A stretch of 64,000 nt of DNA from PXAP01 sp964421595 (GCA_964421595.1 CAYQXY010000018.1:1-64000); one strand, 5' to 3'; numbered from the stretch's first letter, positions 35,722 to 44,708 are shown. Translations and numbers: made by a program. The notes: generated by a model not told the origin, from the letters alone.

Positions 35722-36702
35722 ATGAGCACATTGTATCCTTTGAAATTTAAGCCGATCCCCCGCGAGATGGTATGGGGGGGGAGCAAACTGCAAAAACTTT
35801 ACAACAAGTCATTTCCTGCCGATTCCAAAATCGGAGAAAGCTGGGAAATATCCGGTATCGGGGGCGCCATATCCATCGTTGAAAACGGACATCTGGAGGG
35901 CAATAACCTGCAGGAGCTTATTGAGATTTATATGGGAGACCTTATTGGTGAAAAGGTTTTTGAAAAATATGGTATAGAGTTTCCCTTATTGATCAAGCTG
36001 ATTGATGCAACCGATGACCTGTCAATTCAGGTGCATCCTGACGACCAGCTTGCGGCCCGGCGTCACAATAGTTTCGGCAAAACAGAAATGTGGTATGTGC
36101 TGGAAGCAGAGCCGGATGCCGAATTGATTGCCGGGTTTAACCGGGAAGTAAATGCCGGGGTTTACAAAGAGAAATTAAAAAGCGGCAAGCTTCTTGAATT
36201 AATGAATATTGAAAAAGTTCAGCCAGAAGATGTTTACTTTATACCGGCCGGAAGGGTGCATGCAATAAGAAAGGGAATTGTACTTGCCGAGATACAGCAG
36301 ACATCAGATATAACATACAGGATCTATGACTGGGACAGACTCGATGATAAAGGAAATTCCAGGCAATTACATATTGATGAGGCAATGGAAGCTATTGATT
36401 TTGGTTTCCATGACGATTACAGGACAATTGCCGCTAATGATCTGAACGTGCCTGTATTGCTGGCTGACTGCGAATATTTTACTGTAAACCGTATCAGGTT
36501 TGATAAGAAAGTTGTAAGGGATTATATACTTATTGATTCCTTTATAATATATATATGCACCGGGGGTGAGTTCAACCTTGCCTGGGGAAATGAATCTGTT
36601 GGTATAAAAAAGGGAGAGACTGTTCTTATCCCTGCCGATCTTGTGGAGGTCACCTTAACCCCTAAGGAATCTGCCTGTTTGCTGGAAGTTTATATAAAAT
36701 AA
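35722..36702 (+). CDS. manA: Mannose-6-phosphate isomerase, class I
   Basis: This zinc enzyme interconverts fructose 6-phosphate and mannose 6-phosphate, feeding GDP-mannose for surface glycans. The cupin core carries SIQVHPDDQLA, GKTEMWYVL, the YFIPAGRVHAI block and EIQQTSDITYRIYDW. At 326 residues it is the short bacterial type. The ATG giving MSTLYPLKF is preferred over a TTG four codons upstream. It is 24 bases upstream of engB and could be co-transcribed with it. Confidence 0.93.
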   Translation: MSTLYPLKFKPIPREMVWGGSKLQKLYNKSFPADSKIGESWEISGIGGAISIVENGHLEGNNLQELIEIYMGDLIGEKVFEKYGIEFPLLIKLIDATDDLSIQVHPDDQLAARRHNSFGKTEMWYVLEAEPDAELIAGFNREVNAGVYKEKLKSGKLLELMNIEKVQPEDVYFIPAGRVHAIRKGIVLAEIQQTSDITYRIYDWDRLDDKGNSRQLHIDEAMEAIDFGFHDDYRTIAANDLNVPVLLADCEYFTVNRIRFDKKVVRDYILIDSFIIYICTGGEFNLAWGNESVGIKKGETVLIPADLVEVTLTPKESACLLEVYIK

Positions 36703-36726
36703 TTTAAGAGTACTAAAAACATTATA

Positions 36727-37335
36727 ATGTTGATAAAAAGCGCTGAATTTGTCAAAAGCTCAGCAAAGGCAGATCAATGCCCTCCACCTGAATTCCCCGA
36801 ATATGCCTTTATTGGCAGNNNNNNNNNNAATGTCGGGAAATCGTCAGTAATAAATATGCTGACGGGGAAAAAAAACCTTGCCAAGACATCGTCTACCCCG
36901 GGTAAGACCAGACTTATTAACCATTTTCTTATAAACAAGGAATGGTACCTGGTCGACCTTCCCGGGTATGGATACGCTCGTGCTCCTGAAAAAATGAGAC
37001 GGGAATTCAGTCTGCTGATCAGCCATTATATTGAAGGCAGAGCCAACCTGGTCTGCCTGTTCCTTCTTATCGATATACGTCATTCTCCTCTTGCTCCGGA
37101 TATTGCTTTTATGGAATCGCTTGGTGAAAAAGGTATACCGTTTGTGATTGTATTTACAAAATGTGATAAATTAACTGCCAGTCAGTTACAGCGCAAAGAG
37201 AATGCTTACCTTGAACATCTGAAGATAACCTGGGAAACATTGCCTCCATGGTTCAGGACTTCAGCTTTGAAAGTTACCGGCAAGAGTGAGATACTGGAGT
37301 TTATTAATCAGACAAATGCGAAGATTAAAAGCTGA
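36727..37335 (+). CDS. engB: Ribosome-biogenesis GTPase EngB/YsxC, with assembly gap
   Basis: The 202-codon frame encodes the TrmE-Era-like GTPase needed for 50S subunit maturation. After YAFIG a run of ten N hides the start of the P-loop; it resumes NVGKSSVINML. Other G motifs are visible: KTSSTPGKTRL (G2), DLPGYGYA (G3), FTKCDK (G4) and TSALK (G5). A normal GRSNVGKS loop would need four hidden bases, so the N run is probably a placeholder six bases too long that happens to keep the frame. The gene is otherwise intact. Confidence 0.93.
   Translation: MLIKSAEFVKSSAKADQCPPPEFPEYAFIGXXXXNVGKSSVINMLTGKKNLAKTSSTPGKTRLINHFLINKEWYLVDLPGYGYARAPEKMRREFSLLISHYIEGRANLVCLFLLIDIRHSPLAPDIAFMESLGEKGIPFVIVFTKCDKLTASQLQRKENAYLEHLKITWETLPPWFRTSALKVTGKSEILEFINQTNAKIKS
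36819..36828. other. Assembly gap of ten N
   Basis: Ten ambiguous bases interrupt the engB P-loop. The length is a round figure and the expected protein motif needs only four bases here, so this looks like a scaffold placeholder and not true sequence length. Confidence 0.9.
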
Positions 37336-37382
37336 GATAAACTTTTATGTGACTCCTGTTTCCATTTTCCTTGAATAATAAT

Positions 37383-37390
37383 TACTTTTG
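37383..37390 (+). promoter_or_regulatory. Bacteroidota -7 element TACTTTTG upstream of prs
   Basis: A full TAnnTTTG match lies 36 bases before the prs ATG. No clear -33 element is seen. Confidence 0.4.
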
Positions 37391-37426
37391 CAATCTTAAA
37401 ATAAAACAATAAAAGATAATTCTGAT

Positions 37427-38365
37427 ATGCCCAACAAAGCCCCGATTAAGTTTTTTGCAGGTAAAGCCTCAATGCATCTTGCAGAAAAAATTGCCAGCAG
37501 TTACGGCATGGAACTTGGCAAATCATCTGTTACCGAGTTCAGCGACGGGGAGTTTCAGCCCTGCTTCGAAGAATCGGTGAGGGGATGTGTAGTATTCATA
37601 ATCCAGTCTACATACCCACCCTCTGACCATCTCTTTGAGTTATTGCTCATGATTGACGCCGCCAAACGCGCTTCAGCCTACAAGGTGGTTGCAGTTATAC
37701 CTTACCTTGGCTTTGGGCGGCAGGACAGGAAGGATAAACCAAGAGTTTCCATTGGAGCCAAACTTGTGGCTGACCTGCTTTCAAAAGCGGGAGTTTCCAG
37801 GGTAATGACTATGGATCTGCACGCCGACCAGATACAGGGATTCTTTGATGTTCCTGTTGATCATCTTTATGCCTCTTCGATATTTGTTCCATATGTACGG
37901 GATATGGGACTTGACGATCTTGTTATCGCTGCCCCGGATATGGGTGGTACAAAAAGATCAAACGCCTATTCCCGTTTTCTGAATTCAGAAATGGTTATAT
38001 GTTACAAACTCAGGAAAAAGGCCAATTTTGTTGATGAAATTACTATAATTGGCGACGTTAAAGATAAAAATGTAGTGATTGTTGACGATATGATCGACAC
38101 TGCCGGAACAATGTTGCTTGCCGCCGATCTTATGATGCAAATGGGTGCCAGATCGGTCAGGGCGGTAGCTACTCATCCCGTTTTATCCGGTGACGCGATT
38201 GAAAAAATTGAAAAATCACAAATACAGCAGGTGGTAGTAACCGACACTATACCGCATAGTTTCAAGTCTGATAAAATAGTGGTGCTGACAGTTGCTGATC
38301 TGTTTGCAACGGTGATTGACAAAGTTTATAATTATCAGTCAATCAGTTCCACATTTATTGTTTAA
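37427..38365 (+). CDS. prs: Ribose-phosphate pyrophosphokinase
   Basis: The enzyme makes PRPP from ribose 5-phosphate and ATP for purine, pyrimidine, NAD, histidine and tryptophan synthesis. The 312-residue chain shows EFSDGEFQPCFEESVRG, the PYLGFGRQDRKDKPR flexible loop, MDLHADQIQGFFD, and the PRPP loop VIVDDMIDTAGTM. All expected motifs are intact. It lies upstream of rplY, pth and an S4 protein, a widespread neighbourhood. Confidence 0.96.
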   Translation: MPNKAPIKFFAGKASMHLAEKIASSYGMELGKSSVTEFSDGEFQPCFEESVRGCVVFIIQSTYPPSDHLFELLLMIDAAKRASAYKVVAVIPYLGFGRQDRKDKPRVSIGAKLVADLLSKAGVSRVMTMDLHADQIQGFFDVPVDHLYASSIFVPYVRDMGLDDLVIAAPDMGGTKRSNAYSRFLNSEMVICYKLRKKANFVDEITIIGDVKDKNVVIVDDMIDTAGTMLLAADLMMQMGARSVRAVATHPVLSGDAIEKIEKSQIQQVVVTDTIPHSFKSDKIVVLTVADLFATVIDKVYNYQSISSTFIV

Positions 38366-38372
38366 AGTTTAC

Positions 38373-38380
38373 TATATTTG
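38373..38380 (+). promoter_or_regulatory. Bacteroidota -7 element TATATTTG upstream of rplY
   Basis: This full TAnnTTTG match directly follows the prs stop. Initiation about seven bases downstream would give a leader of about 85 bases whose 5' part holds a potential stem-loop. Confidence 0.5.
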
Positions 38381-38400
38381 CACCTCCAAAATTTACAGCC

Positions 38401-38449
38401 AATGGTGTGATGGAGTAATGGAGAGATCCGGAACTAAGTAGCACCCATT
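38401..38449 (+). promoter_or_regulatory. Candidate structured leader of rplY (L25)
   Basis: An outer stem pairs AATGG-(T)-GTG at 38401-38409 with CACCCATT at 38442-38449. Inside, TGGA/TCCG closes a GAGA tetraloop at about 38419-38430, flanked by AGTA on the 5' side and GAA on the 3' side, the pairing seen in bulged-G (loop E) motifs. Ribosomal protein L25 binds loop E of 5S rRNA, so an autoregulatory mimic is possible. It lies just after a predicted promoter and 22 bases before the ATG. This is judged by eye only. Confidence 0.4.
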
Positions 38450-38471
38450 ATTAATTGTTAAATTTAATCAA

Positions 38472-39137
38472 ATGAAGTCGTTAGAAGTTAAATGCAGTCT
38501 GCGTGAAGCAACAGGTAAAAAGAATTCCAAAAATCTCAGAAAACAGGGGATGGTTCCCTGTGTATTATATGGAGGTGGTGAAAATGTTCATTTTCTTGCT
38601 CCTGAGAATGACTTCAGGCATCTGGTATATACTCCGAATGCATATCTTGTAAAACTTGATATTGACGGTAAAGAATATAAATGTGTATTGCACGAAATAC
38701 AATTTCATCCTGTAACTGACAAGATACTCCATATGGATTTCTATCAGGTATTTGATGACAAATATGTTTCCATTCATGTTCCTGTTCAGCTCAATGGTGT
38801 GCCTGAGGGCGTAAAACAGGGCGGAAAGCTGAGTCTTGAGTCAAGGAGAATAAAGGCCCGTGCATTGCCAGGAGATCTTCCGGATATTTTACAAATAGAT
38901 GTATCAAAAATAGGGTTGGGTAAATCTATTAAGGTTAATGATTTAAGTTTTAAGGGTATTCAGCTTCTTGATTCTCCGAATACTGTTATTGCTTCAGTTA
39001 AACTGACACGTGCAGCCCGCGGATTGACAGTTGAGGAAGAAGCTGCAGAAGCAGAGGCTGAAGCTGCTGCTGAAGCAGGAGAAACTGAAGATGCTGCATC
39101 TGAAGGTGGCGCTGATGATTCTCAGAAGGAGAGTTAA
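38472..39137 (+). CDS. rplY: 50S ribosomal protein L25/Ctc
   Basis: The 221-residue protein has the N-terminal 5S-rRNA-binding L25 domain (about 5-95: GKKNSKNLRKQGMVPCVLYGG, with IQFHPVTDKILHMDFYQV) and the C-terminal TL5/Ctc domain (about 100-190: VPVQLNGVPEGVKQGGKLS). A low-complexity Ala/Glu tail of about 35 residues follows. This is the long, stress-protein type of L25. It sits between prs and pth as in many bacteria. Confidence 0.95.
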   Translation: MKSLEVKCSLREATGKKNSKNLRKQGMVPCVLYGGGENVHFLAPENDFRHLVYTPNAYLVKLDIDGKEYKCVLHEIQFHPVTDKILHMDFYQVFDDKYVSIHVPVQLNGVPEGVKQGGKLSLESRRIKARALPGDLPDILQIDVSKIGLGKSIKVNDLSFKGIQLLDSPNTVIASVKLTRAARGLTVEEEAAEAEAEAAAEAGETEDAASEGGADDSQKES

Positions 39138-39335
39138 TACAGTATTTTGACCTGGCCTGCTTATTTTTATATAGCCAGTTACAGGGGAATCAATTCCTTT
39201 TTACATAAGTGAATTTCCTGTTTGCCGGGGGTAAAAAGCAATGTATAAAAAATACTTCAGGTGTGATCAATCAGGTGCAACTGCAGATATTGATTAACCT
39301 GTTATATCGAATATGATATATATTATATTATTCGG

Positions 39336-39899
39336 ATGAAGTATCTGATTGCAGGACTTGGGAATTTTGGTGAAGAATATACCAATACAAGACATAATAC
39401 AGGATTTATGATATTGGATGCGCTGGCAGGGGCATCCAATATTTCTTTTAAGGATAAGCGGTACGGTTTTGTAGCTGATTATAAATACAAAGCACGAACC
39501 TGCGTTTTACTTAAACCCAGCACTTATGTGAACCTGAGCGGAAGGGCTGTAAATTACTGGTTGCAGAAGGAGAAAATTCCGGTTGAAAATTTACTTGTTA
39601 TTGTTGATGACCTTGCCCTTCCTTTTGGAACGATCCGCTTAAGATCAAAAGGGGGTGATGGAGGGCACAACGGGTTATTCAATATTAATCAGGTGCTCGG
39701 AAGGCAGGATTATGCACGATTGCGATTTGGTATCGGTGGTGAATTCAGGAATGGTGAACAGGTAAATTATGTTCTTGGCGAATTGAGTCCTGAAGAAAAA
39801 ATCAACCTAGGCGAGAGTATGGACAAAGTGGTAGCGTCAATTCACAGTTTTGTGACATTAGGAATTGAGCGGACCATGAACCTGTACAATAAGAAATAA
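39336..39899 (+). CDS. pth: Peptidyl-tRNA hydrolase
   Basis: The essential enzyme releases tRNA from prematurely dropped peptidyl-tRNA. The 187-residue chain starts MKYLIAGLGNFGEEYTNTRHN with Asn10 and catalytic His20, continues LLKPSTYVNLSGRAV, then IVDDLALPFGTIRL and GGDGGHNGL, and ends normally. All signature motifs are present. Confidence 0.96.
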   Translation: MKYLIAGLGNFGEEYTNTRHNTGFMILDALAGASNISFKDKRYGFVADYKYKARTCVLLKPSTYVNLSGRAVNYWLQKEKIPVENLLVIVDDLALPFGTIRLRSKGGDGGHNGLFNINQVLGRQDYARLRFGIGGEFRNGEQVNYVLGELSPEEKINLGESMDKVVASIHSFVTLGIERTMNLYNKK

Positions 39900-39971
39900 C
39901 CATCTTTTTAATGATTGCCGCAAATTTCTCATTGAGAATAGATCAATATTTTACTACCTTACAATTCAATT

Positions 39972-40670
39972 ATGGAAGGTACAGGTAAAAATATTTTGTT
40001 TTTTTCCCAGTTTAATGCTGAGGTACATAAAGTTGCCAGCATATTGCAAGCCCGTAACTATAATGTGGTTACCGTAGCTTCCCTTACTGAATTATTGGGG
40101 GTATCCGATCTTGCTGAATTTGACCTGGCTGTTCTCGGATTGGCTCCGGAGCAGGGAATTATAACAGACTTTTCTGCCAGCATAAGAAGTATTTGCCACG
40201 TGCCGGTTTTGTTTATATTTCCTTCAGGCTCCAGTCCGTCATATCTTACCCGGATAAAAGGCTGTGGCGATGATTTTCTGCTCTTGCCTGTCCGCGATGA
40301 AGAAGTTGCCTTGCGTTGTGAACTTCTTATTTCCTGTCATTCCAGGCAGACGAGCCAAAACGAGTCAGCAAGATTTTCGATTGGCAGCATGAGTTTTGAC
40401 TTTAAGAATCAGGTTCTTCATACAAGTAAGGGTATTAAAAATCTTACCAGGATCGAGGCTCAGCTGCTTCACCTTCTTTGTCTTCACAGAAACAGGGTAT
40501 TACCACGTGAAATTGCACTGGAAGCAATCTGGGGGGAAAATGATTATTTCAAATCACGAAGCATGGATGTTTATGTGGCAAAACTCCGAAAATTGTTCGT
40601 AAACGAGAAATTAGTATCCATATCTAATATACATAAGGTTGGATTCAGACTGAATATTAATGAAACTTAG
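39972..40670 (+). CDS. OmpR-type DNA-binding protein with degenerate receiver domain
   Basis: The 232-residue protein has a receiver-like N-terminal domain (about 6-120) and an OmpR/PhoB winged helix (about 130-228: LTRIEAQLLHLLCLHRNRVL, SRSMDVYVAKLRKLF). The receiver keeps the fold pattern, but the acidic pair is Ser-Gln (FFSQ), the phospho-acceptor Asp is Gly (AVLGLAP), the switch Thr is Phe (LFIFP) and the conserved Lys is Leu (LLLPV). It should be insensitive to phosphorylation. No histidine kinase is adjacent, and the regulated genes are unknown. Confidence 0.87.
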   Translation: MEGTGKNILFFSQFNAEVHKVASILQARNYNVVTVASLTELLGVSDLAEFDLAVLGLAPEQGIITDFSASIRSICHVPVLFIFPSGSSPSYLTRIKGCGDDFLLLPVRDEEVALRCELLISCHSRQTSQNESARFSIGSMSFDFKNQVLHTSKGIKNLTRIEAQLLHLLCLHRNRVLPREIALEAIWGENDYFKSRSMDVYVAKLRKLFVNEKLVSISNIHKVGFRLNINET

Positions 40671-41070
40671 GATGGCAGAACAAGGACTTCTGAAACCTGA
40701 TATGAGAGCTGACAAGTGGCTGTGGGCCGTAAGATTATTTAAAACCCGCAGCCTTTCGGCTGAGGCCTGCAGAAAAGGCAGGGTATTAATTGGTGATATA
40801 ATAGTTAAGCCTTCAAGGGTTCTCAGGGTGGGAGACATTATCAGTCTGCGACGCCCTCCTTCAGTTTATACTTATAAGGTTATCGGACTGGTTGACAAGC
40901 GACAGCCTGCCAAACTTGTCGGCGAATATCTTGAAGACCTTACTCCTGCTGAAGAAAAAGAGAAAGCGCTGCATAAAAATTTACTGGTTTTTGCTAAACG
41001 TGACCGTGGTACAGGCCGGCCGACAAAAAGGGAGAGAAGGAATATTGACAGACTGAATGACAGCGATTAA
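40660..41070 (+). CDS. hslR: S4-domain RNA-binding protein (Hsp15/HslR-like)
   Basis: The 136-residue basic protein carries an S4 domain at about 15-75 (MRADKWLWAVRLFKTRSLS then GRVLIGDIIVKPSRVLRVGD) and a charged C-terminal tail. Hsp15 binds stalled 50S subunits with attached nascent chains. The first ATG overlaps the stop of the response-regulator gene by 11 bases; an ATG one base after that stop (40672) is an equally good start. The arrangement suggests coupling to the upstream gene. Confidence 0.9.
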   Translation: MKLRMAEQGLLKPDMRADKWLWAVRLFKTRSLSAEACRKGRVLIGDIIVKPSRVLRVGDIISLRRPPSVYTYKVIGLVDKRQPAKLVGEYLEDLTPAEEKEKALHKNLLVFAKRDRGTGRPTKRERRNIDRLNDSD

Positions 41071-41084
41071 AAACGGAAATTAAA

Positions 41085-41618
41085 ATGCTTATTGCAAGGG
41101 AGAAAAGGAAATCTAACATAGCCGAATACATATTATATATGTGGCAGGTGGAAGATACCATCAGGGCTTTTGGATTTGACACCGGCCGGTTGTACAGGGA
41201 ATTGATCAGCAGCTTTGAACAGCCTCCCGATATTCTTCAGGAAATACGTGAGTGGTATGAAAACATTGCTGCTCATATGATTAATGAAAAAGTAGAACAG
41301 TCAGGTCATATCCAGTCTGTTAAAAATGTTGTCAATGAATTGTATGATTTCCATTTGTATCTTTTGCAGCAGCCCGGAGAGTCAGTCTATTCAAACCTTT
41401 ATGCAGAGGTGAAGCCTGTAGTGGAAGAGATCAGGAAAGGACAGGCAACAAATGATTTAGAGAGCTGCCTGAACGTTATATATATTTATATGATGATGCG
41501 TCTTCAAAAGAAACCAGTCAGCAAGGAAACCGGGGAGGCTATCAGATTGTTTGTCAGGTTTCTTGCAATTCTTAGTGCCAGGTTCAAAGTTTATGAGGAA
41601 GGTGAGCAAACTGTTTAA
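41085..41618 (+). CDS. DUF4924 family protein
   Basis: The 177-residue, all-helical soluble protein begins MLIAREKRKSNIAEYILYMWQ, the signature of the Bacteroidota-restricted DUF4924 family, and has a basic helix MMMRLQKKPVSKET near the end. No catalytic motif is apparent. It follows the S4 gene by 14 bases and overlaps the stop of the convergent DUF2279 gene by four bases. Function is unknown. Confidence 0.85.
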   Translation: MLIAREKRKSNIAEYILYMWQVEDTIRAFGFDTGRLYRELISSFEQPPDILQEIREWYENIAAHMINEKVEQSGHIQSVKNVVNELYDFHLYLLQQPGESVYSNLYAEVKPVVEEIRKGQATNDLESCLNVIYIYMMMRLQKKPVSKETGEAIRLFVRFLAILSARFKVYEEGEQTV

Positions 41619-42526
41619 AAGAAAAACAGGTGCAGTCTCAACCCGTCATATCTATTGTATTCCAGGGCTGGTGCTGGAGTTTTAAGGAAATTAAGGGCCT
41701 TCAAAATACTTTTCACTGTTCTTGATTTTGTATGTATTTTTGAGAGATCAATATCAGGAGCAAGGAAAAATTGCCTGTACCTCAGGGGATCAGCTATCCC
41801 ATCAGATATGTAACTGTCTGAATAACCGCCCAGCATTCCATTTGCACTGTAGCCAAACGCGATGTTAAGCCAGTCTGGGATCACCCCTGGAATTCCTGTC
41901 AGATCAGATATGTTTGCAGATATCCAGTAAGCCTGTCCGTTGTAATCCTTCAACATTCTTTCCGGAAGGTTTCTCCCAAGCATTTCGGGCCGGTATTGTG
42001 CAAGTGAGCTGTGCCTGTATGAATATTTAATTCTGATGGTCTGGCGGCCGGTTAATAGTTCCTGCGAAACTGCGAGTCCCGTACCGGCAAAATTTGCAGC
42101 CATATCGGCAATGGAAAAGCCCCATTCGGCAGAAAATCCGTCAAGAACTTCGATCACTGAAAGAAAAACCGGTCCGTACAAACTCCCGTACCATACTGCC
42201 CGGGTATTACCCATGCCAGTATTTCTTATTAACTCTATTCCGGCAAGACTGAGTGCATAGGATGTAAAAAAATGACCGGCCTTGTCCATCTGCAGCCATT
42301 CTCCGGAATCATCGTAAAAGTGAAATGAGGAACGGTCGTGATTTTTGTACCACGCTTCATTCAACAGGATTGTCATGCCTGCGAGATTTATTGCAGAGGC
42401 AGCAAGAGTATAATTTAATTTTTTTCTGTTTAATAAATCAAATTGAACAGTATCTGCAGGCCAGGAGGCTTGCACCGAGGCAAATGCAATAAAAGCCAGG
42501 GCGATAACTTTGATTTTTCTTACCAA
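41615..42526 (-). CDS. DUF2279 family membrane-associated protein
   Basis: The 303-residue protein has a signal peptide (VIALAFIAFASVQASW), then the DUF2279/YfiM-like core: Tyr/Trp-rich NEAWYKNHDRSSFHFYDD, the MDKAGHFFTSYALS motif and GFSAEWGFSIADMAAN with adjacent hydrophobic helices. These motifs are highly conserved in Bacteroidota proteins of unknown role at the envelope. Translation seems to use TTG, as no in-frame ATG gives a complete signal peptide. It is convergent with DUF4924. Confidence 0.82.
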   Translation of the reverse strand: MVRKIKVIALAFIAFASVQASWPADTVQFDLLNRKKLNYTLAASAINLAGMTILLNEAWYKNHDRSSFHFYDDSGEWLQMDKAGHFFTSYALSLAGIELIRNTGMGNTRAVWYGSLYGPVFLSVIEVLDGFSAEWGFSIADMAANFAGTGLAVSQELLTGRQTIRIKYSYRHSSLAQYRPEMLGRNLPERMLKDYNGQAYWISANISDLTGIPGVIPDWLNIAFGYSANGMLGGYSDSYISDGIADPLRYRQFFLAPDIDLSKIHTKSRTVKSILKALNFLKTPAPALEYNRYDGLRLHLFFF

Positions 42527-42592
42527 GCATCTGATTTTAGTACAAGTACTTGTAACATACTGATATTTACAAGATTTTTTAAACTGTTCATT

Positions 42593-43753
42593 TTAAAACC
42601 GGTATGAGAAGCCAAGGCCGAATACCTGTTTTATCTGCACTCTCGGACCGGTTGTGCCTACCAGAACGCCTTCTTCAAAAACATTTACCCTCGTACTTTC
42701 GTCATACATCATCTGTAACAATAAATTAGCTGAAATATAACGGTTTACCTGCATATTGATTCGGGTATCGGAGTTGACATCAAAATTCTGAGGCTTATCT
42801 GCGTAATTTGAGAATAATTCAAGTCTGGAGGTAACGGTGATGTTTTCCATAAGGGTTGCCCTGAACTGCACCCTTACAAATCCCCCGAATTCATATTTTA
42901 CATTCTCACCATCTTCAACGCCATAATTACTGGTAAGTTCTTCATCATAAACCAAAGTGATTTTTCCGGCCAGGGGAGAGAGGTAAAAATTCAGGTTCTC
43001 ATCGAATTTATGATCCATCCCGAGTGATAAACTAATGAATGCAGGAGCAAGGAAGTCTGATATTTTAGGGTCTTCCGGTTTTTTAAAACCAGGTGCCATC
43101 TGGGTCCGGAAGTTAAAAAGAGAACTGTAAAACCAGTTTTCAGATGCCCTTCGCCCGTATTTTGTAGAGAAATCTATTTTGTCATCACTCTTAACTGTCG
43201 GTTTATCAGATTGCTTTATCTTACCAAAACCCAGATCCAGGGTATTCTCCCAGGTCACACCACCATCGGGCGATTTATACCTGGCAAAAAGATTAAGATA
43301 GGAATTAAAGGAGAAGGATTCAGTTCCTCCGGCAGCCCAGTTGGAAAGAGATATTTGTGAGAAATTCAGCGCTGTCTGGCCTCCCTTCTCCCAGTTTGAA
43401 GGTGCAGGCTCTTCTTCAGGTTCAGGTATTTGCTCTGACTTAGATTCCATAAGGGCGAGAGATGTGGTATCGGCGGCTATCATGCTTGTATCGGCGCTGA
43501 CATTTTCGGTGACAGAAAGTGAATCAGTAACGGTGACCTGACCCTCCAATGATAGAGAATCGATCTGAAGACTGTTTGCTGCTGAATCGACTGCAACCGT
43601 TATTGTGTCATTTGCAGTCTTATCCTTGTCATCTCCGGCCAGTGATTCTTCATATGTAAATCTGAGGACTTTTGTGTCATTTCTTTGTGAATACAGAGAG
43701 TTAAAGATTAGAAAAAGGACCAGTATTAAAACAGTGCTTTTTGATATGTTCAT
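42593..43753 (-). CDS. DUF3078 outer-membrane protein
   Basis: The 386-residue protein has a signal peptide, a low-complexity Thr/Ser/Asp-rich linker (about 25-115), and a DUF3078 beta-barrel region beginning WEKGGQTALNFSQISLSNWA with the hallmark SNWAAGG. It ends in an aromatic strand (VFGLGFSYRF), a typical outer-membrane sorting signal. The family is widespread in Bacteroidota with unknown function. Confidence 0.87.
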   Translation of the reverse strand: MNISKSTVLILVLFLIFNSLYSQRNDTKVLRFTYEESLAGDDKDKTANDTITVAVDSAANSLQIDSLSLEGQVTVTDSLSVTENVSADTSMIAADTTSLALMESKSEQIPEPEEEPAPSNWEKGGQTALNFSQISLSNWAAGGTESFSFNSYLNLFARYKSPDGGVTWENTLDLGFGKIKQSDKPTVKSDDKIDFSTKYGRRASENWFYSSLFNFRTQMAPGFKKPEDPKISDFLAPAFISLSLGMDHKFDENLNFYLSPLAGKITLVYDEELTSNYGVEDGENVKYEFGGFVRVQFRATLMENITVTSRLELFSNYADKPQNFDVNSDTRINMQVNRYISANLLLQMMYDESTRVNVFEEGVLVGTTGPRVQIKQVFGLGFSYRF

Positions 43754-43818
43754 ATGATATTTATTTTTTATTCAGTAAAAACAGCCATAAGTTAAACTCT
43801 ATTCTCAGGCATATGTGC

Positions 43819-44334
43819 TCATGTTCTTGACATACAGGTGATTAATTCGCCAATAAACATAAAATGATGATCTTTATCCTTGTAGTGTTTCCTGTCAAAT
43901 TCTTTCATTATGAAACCTTCGGAATTGATCCGGTCACGGTAAATTTTATGGCACTCCATGTAAAGATCTGCCTGTTTAAAAAATACTCCTTTATTATCTG
44001 TTTCAACAGGAATGAGCCCGGTTTCTGCAATTTTATCAGTGTCCCTTCCTGAAACAGAACCGCAAATATTAAGTATATCCCTGTACTCTTCACCAAAAAC
44101 AGAAAGAGTGAAATATTCCTGGTTTTCAATAAAACCTAATGTGTGTCTTTGAGGCCTTACGAATATAAATGCTACAGGCTTATTCCAAAGAATGCCAAAT
44201 CCGCCCCAACTGGCAGTCATTGTATTAAAATATCCCAAACTGCCGGCAGTTATCAGCATCCAGTCATCATCCAGCAAAGAAAACAGATTCCGGTCGAGTT
44301 CTTTTATATTTAATGGCTTGAATATATTGCTCAT
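43819..44334 (-). CDS. Flavin reductase-like protein
   Basis: The 171-residue protein has the FMN-binding split-barrel of the flavin reductase-like family. It begins with WMLITAGSLGYFNTMTASWGG and includes KPVAFIFVRPQRHTLGFI and EYFTLSVFGEEYRDIL. Members reduce flavins with NAD(P)H or act as FMN-binding proteins of unknown specificity. It stands alone. No monooxygenase partner is adjacent. Confidence 0.88.
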   Translation of the reverse strand: MSNIFKPLNIKELDRNLFSLLDDDWMLITAGSLGYFNTMTASWGGFGILWNKPVAFIFVRPQRHTLGFIENQEYFTLSVFGEEYRDILNICGSVSGRDTDKIAETGLIPVETDNKGVFFKQADLYMECHKIYRDRINSEGFIMKEFDRKHYKDKDHHFMFIGELITCMSRT

Positions 44335-44708
44335 ACAGGGGGAATTTCAAAATATCAGACAGTTTTCATCCGGCTAAAATACAAATATTACTATAAAATG
44401 TATATGAAGTTATATCTAAGAATTGTTATGGAACCTGAAAAAGGTCTTCCTGGTAAAAGTTGTTATCTATTTCATGGGTATTCTGAGAATTAATTATAAT
44501 GAATATGAATTAGTATGAATTATTTTCTTACTGAATTGACAATCAATTTATGCAGGGAAAGCAAACCAGTTATTTTATTTTGATTTCTAACCGGTAAGTT
44601 GCAAGTGCCAGAGATTGGATTTTTTGAAATTATAATTATCTTGTCACGTCAATACGGCCAGTTTTCTTCACTCGTTTCCGTACGGTCATACATTGAATTT
44701 TAGTAATC
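44335..44708. other. 370-base divergent intergenic region
   Basis: This AT-rich region lies between the flavin reductase and acyltransferase genes. I saw no gene, repeat or clear promoter element in it. Confidence 0.45.
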
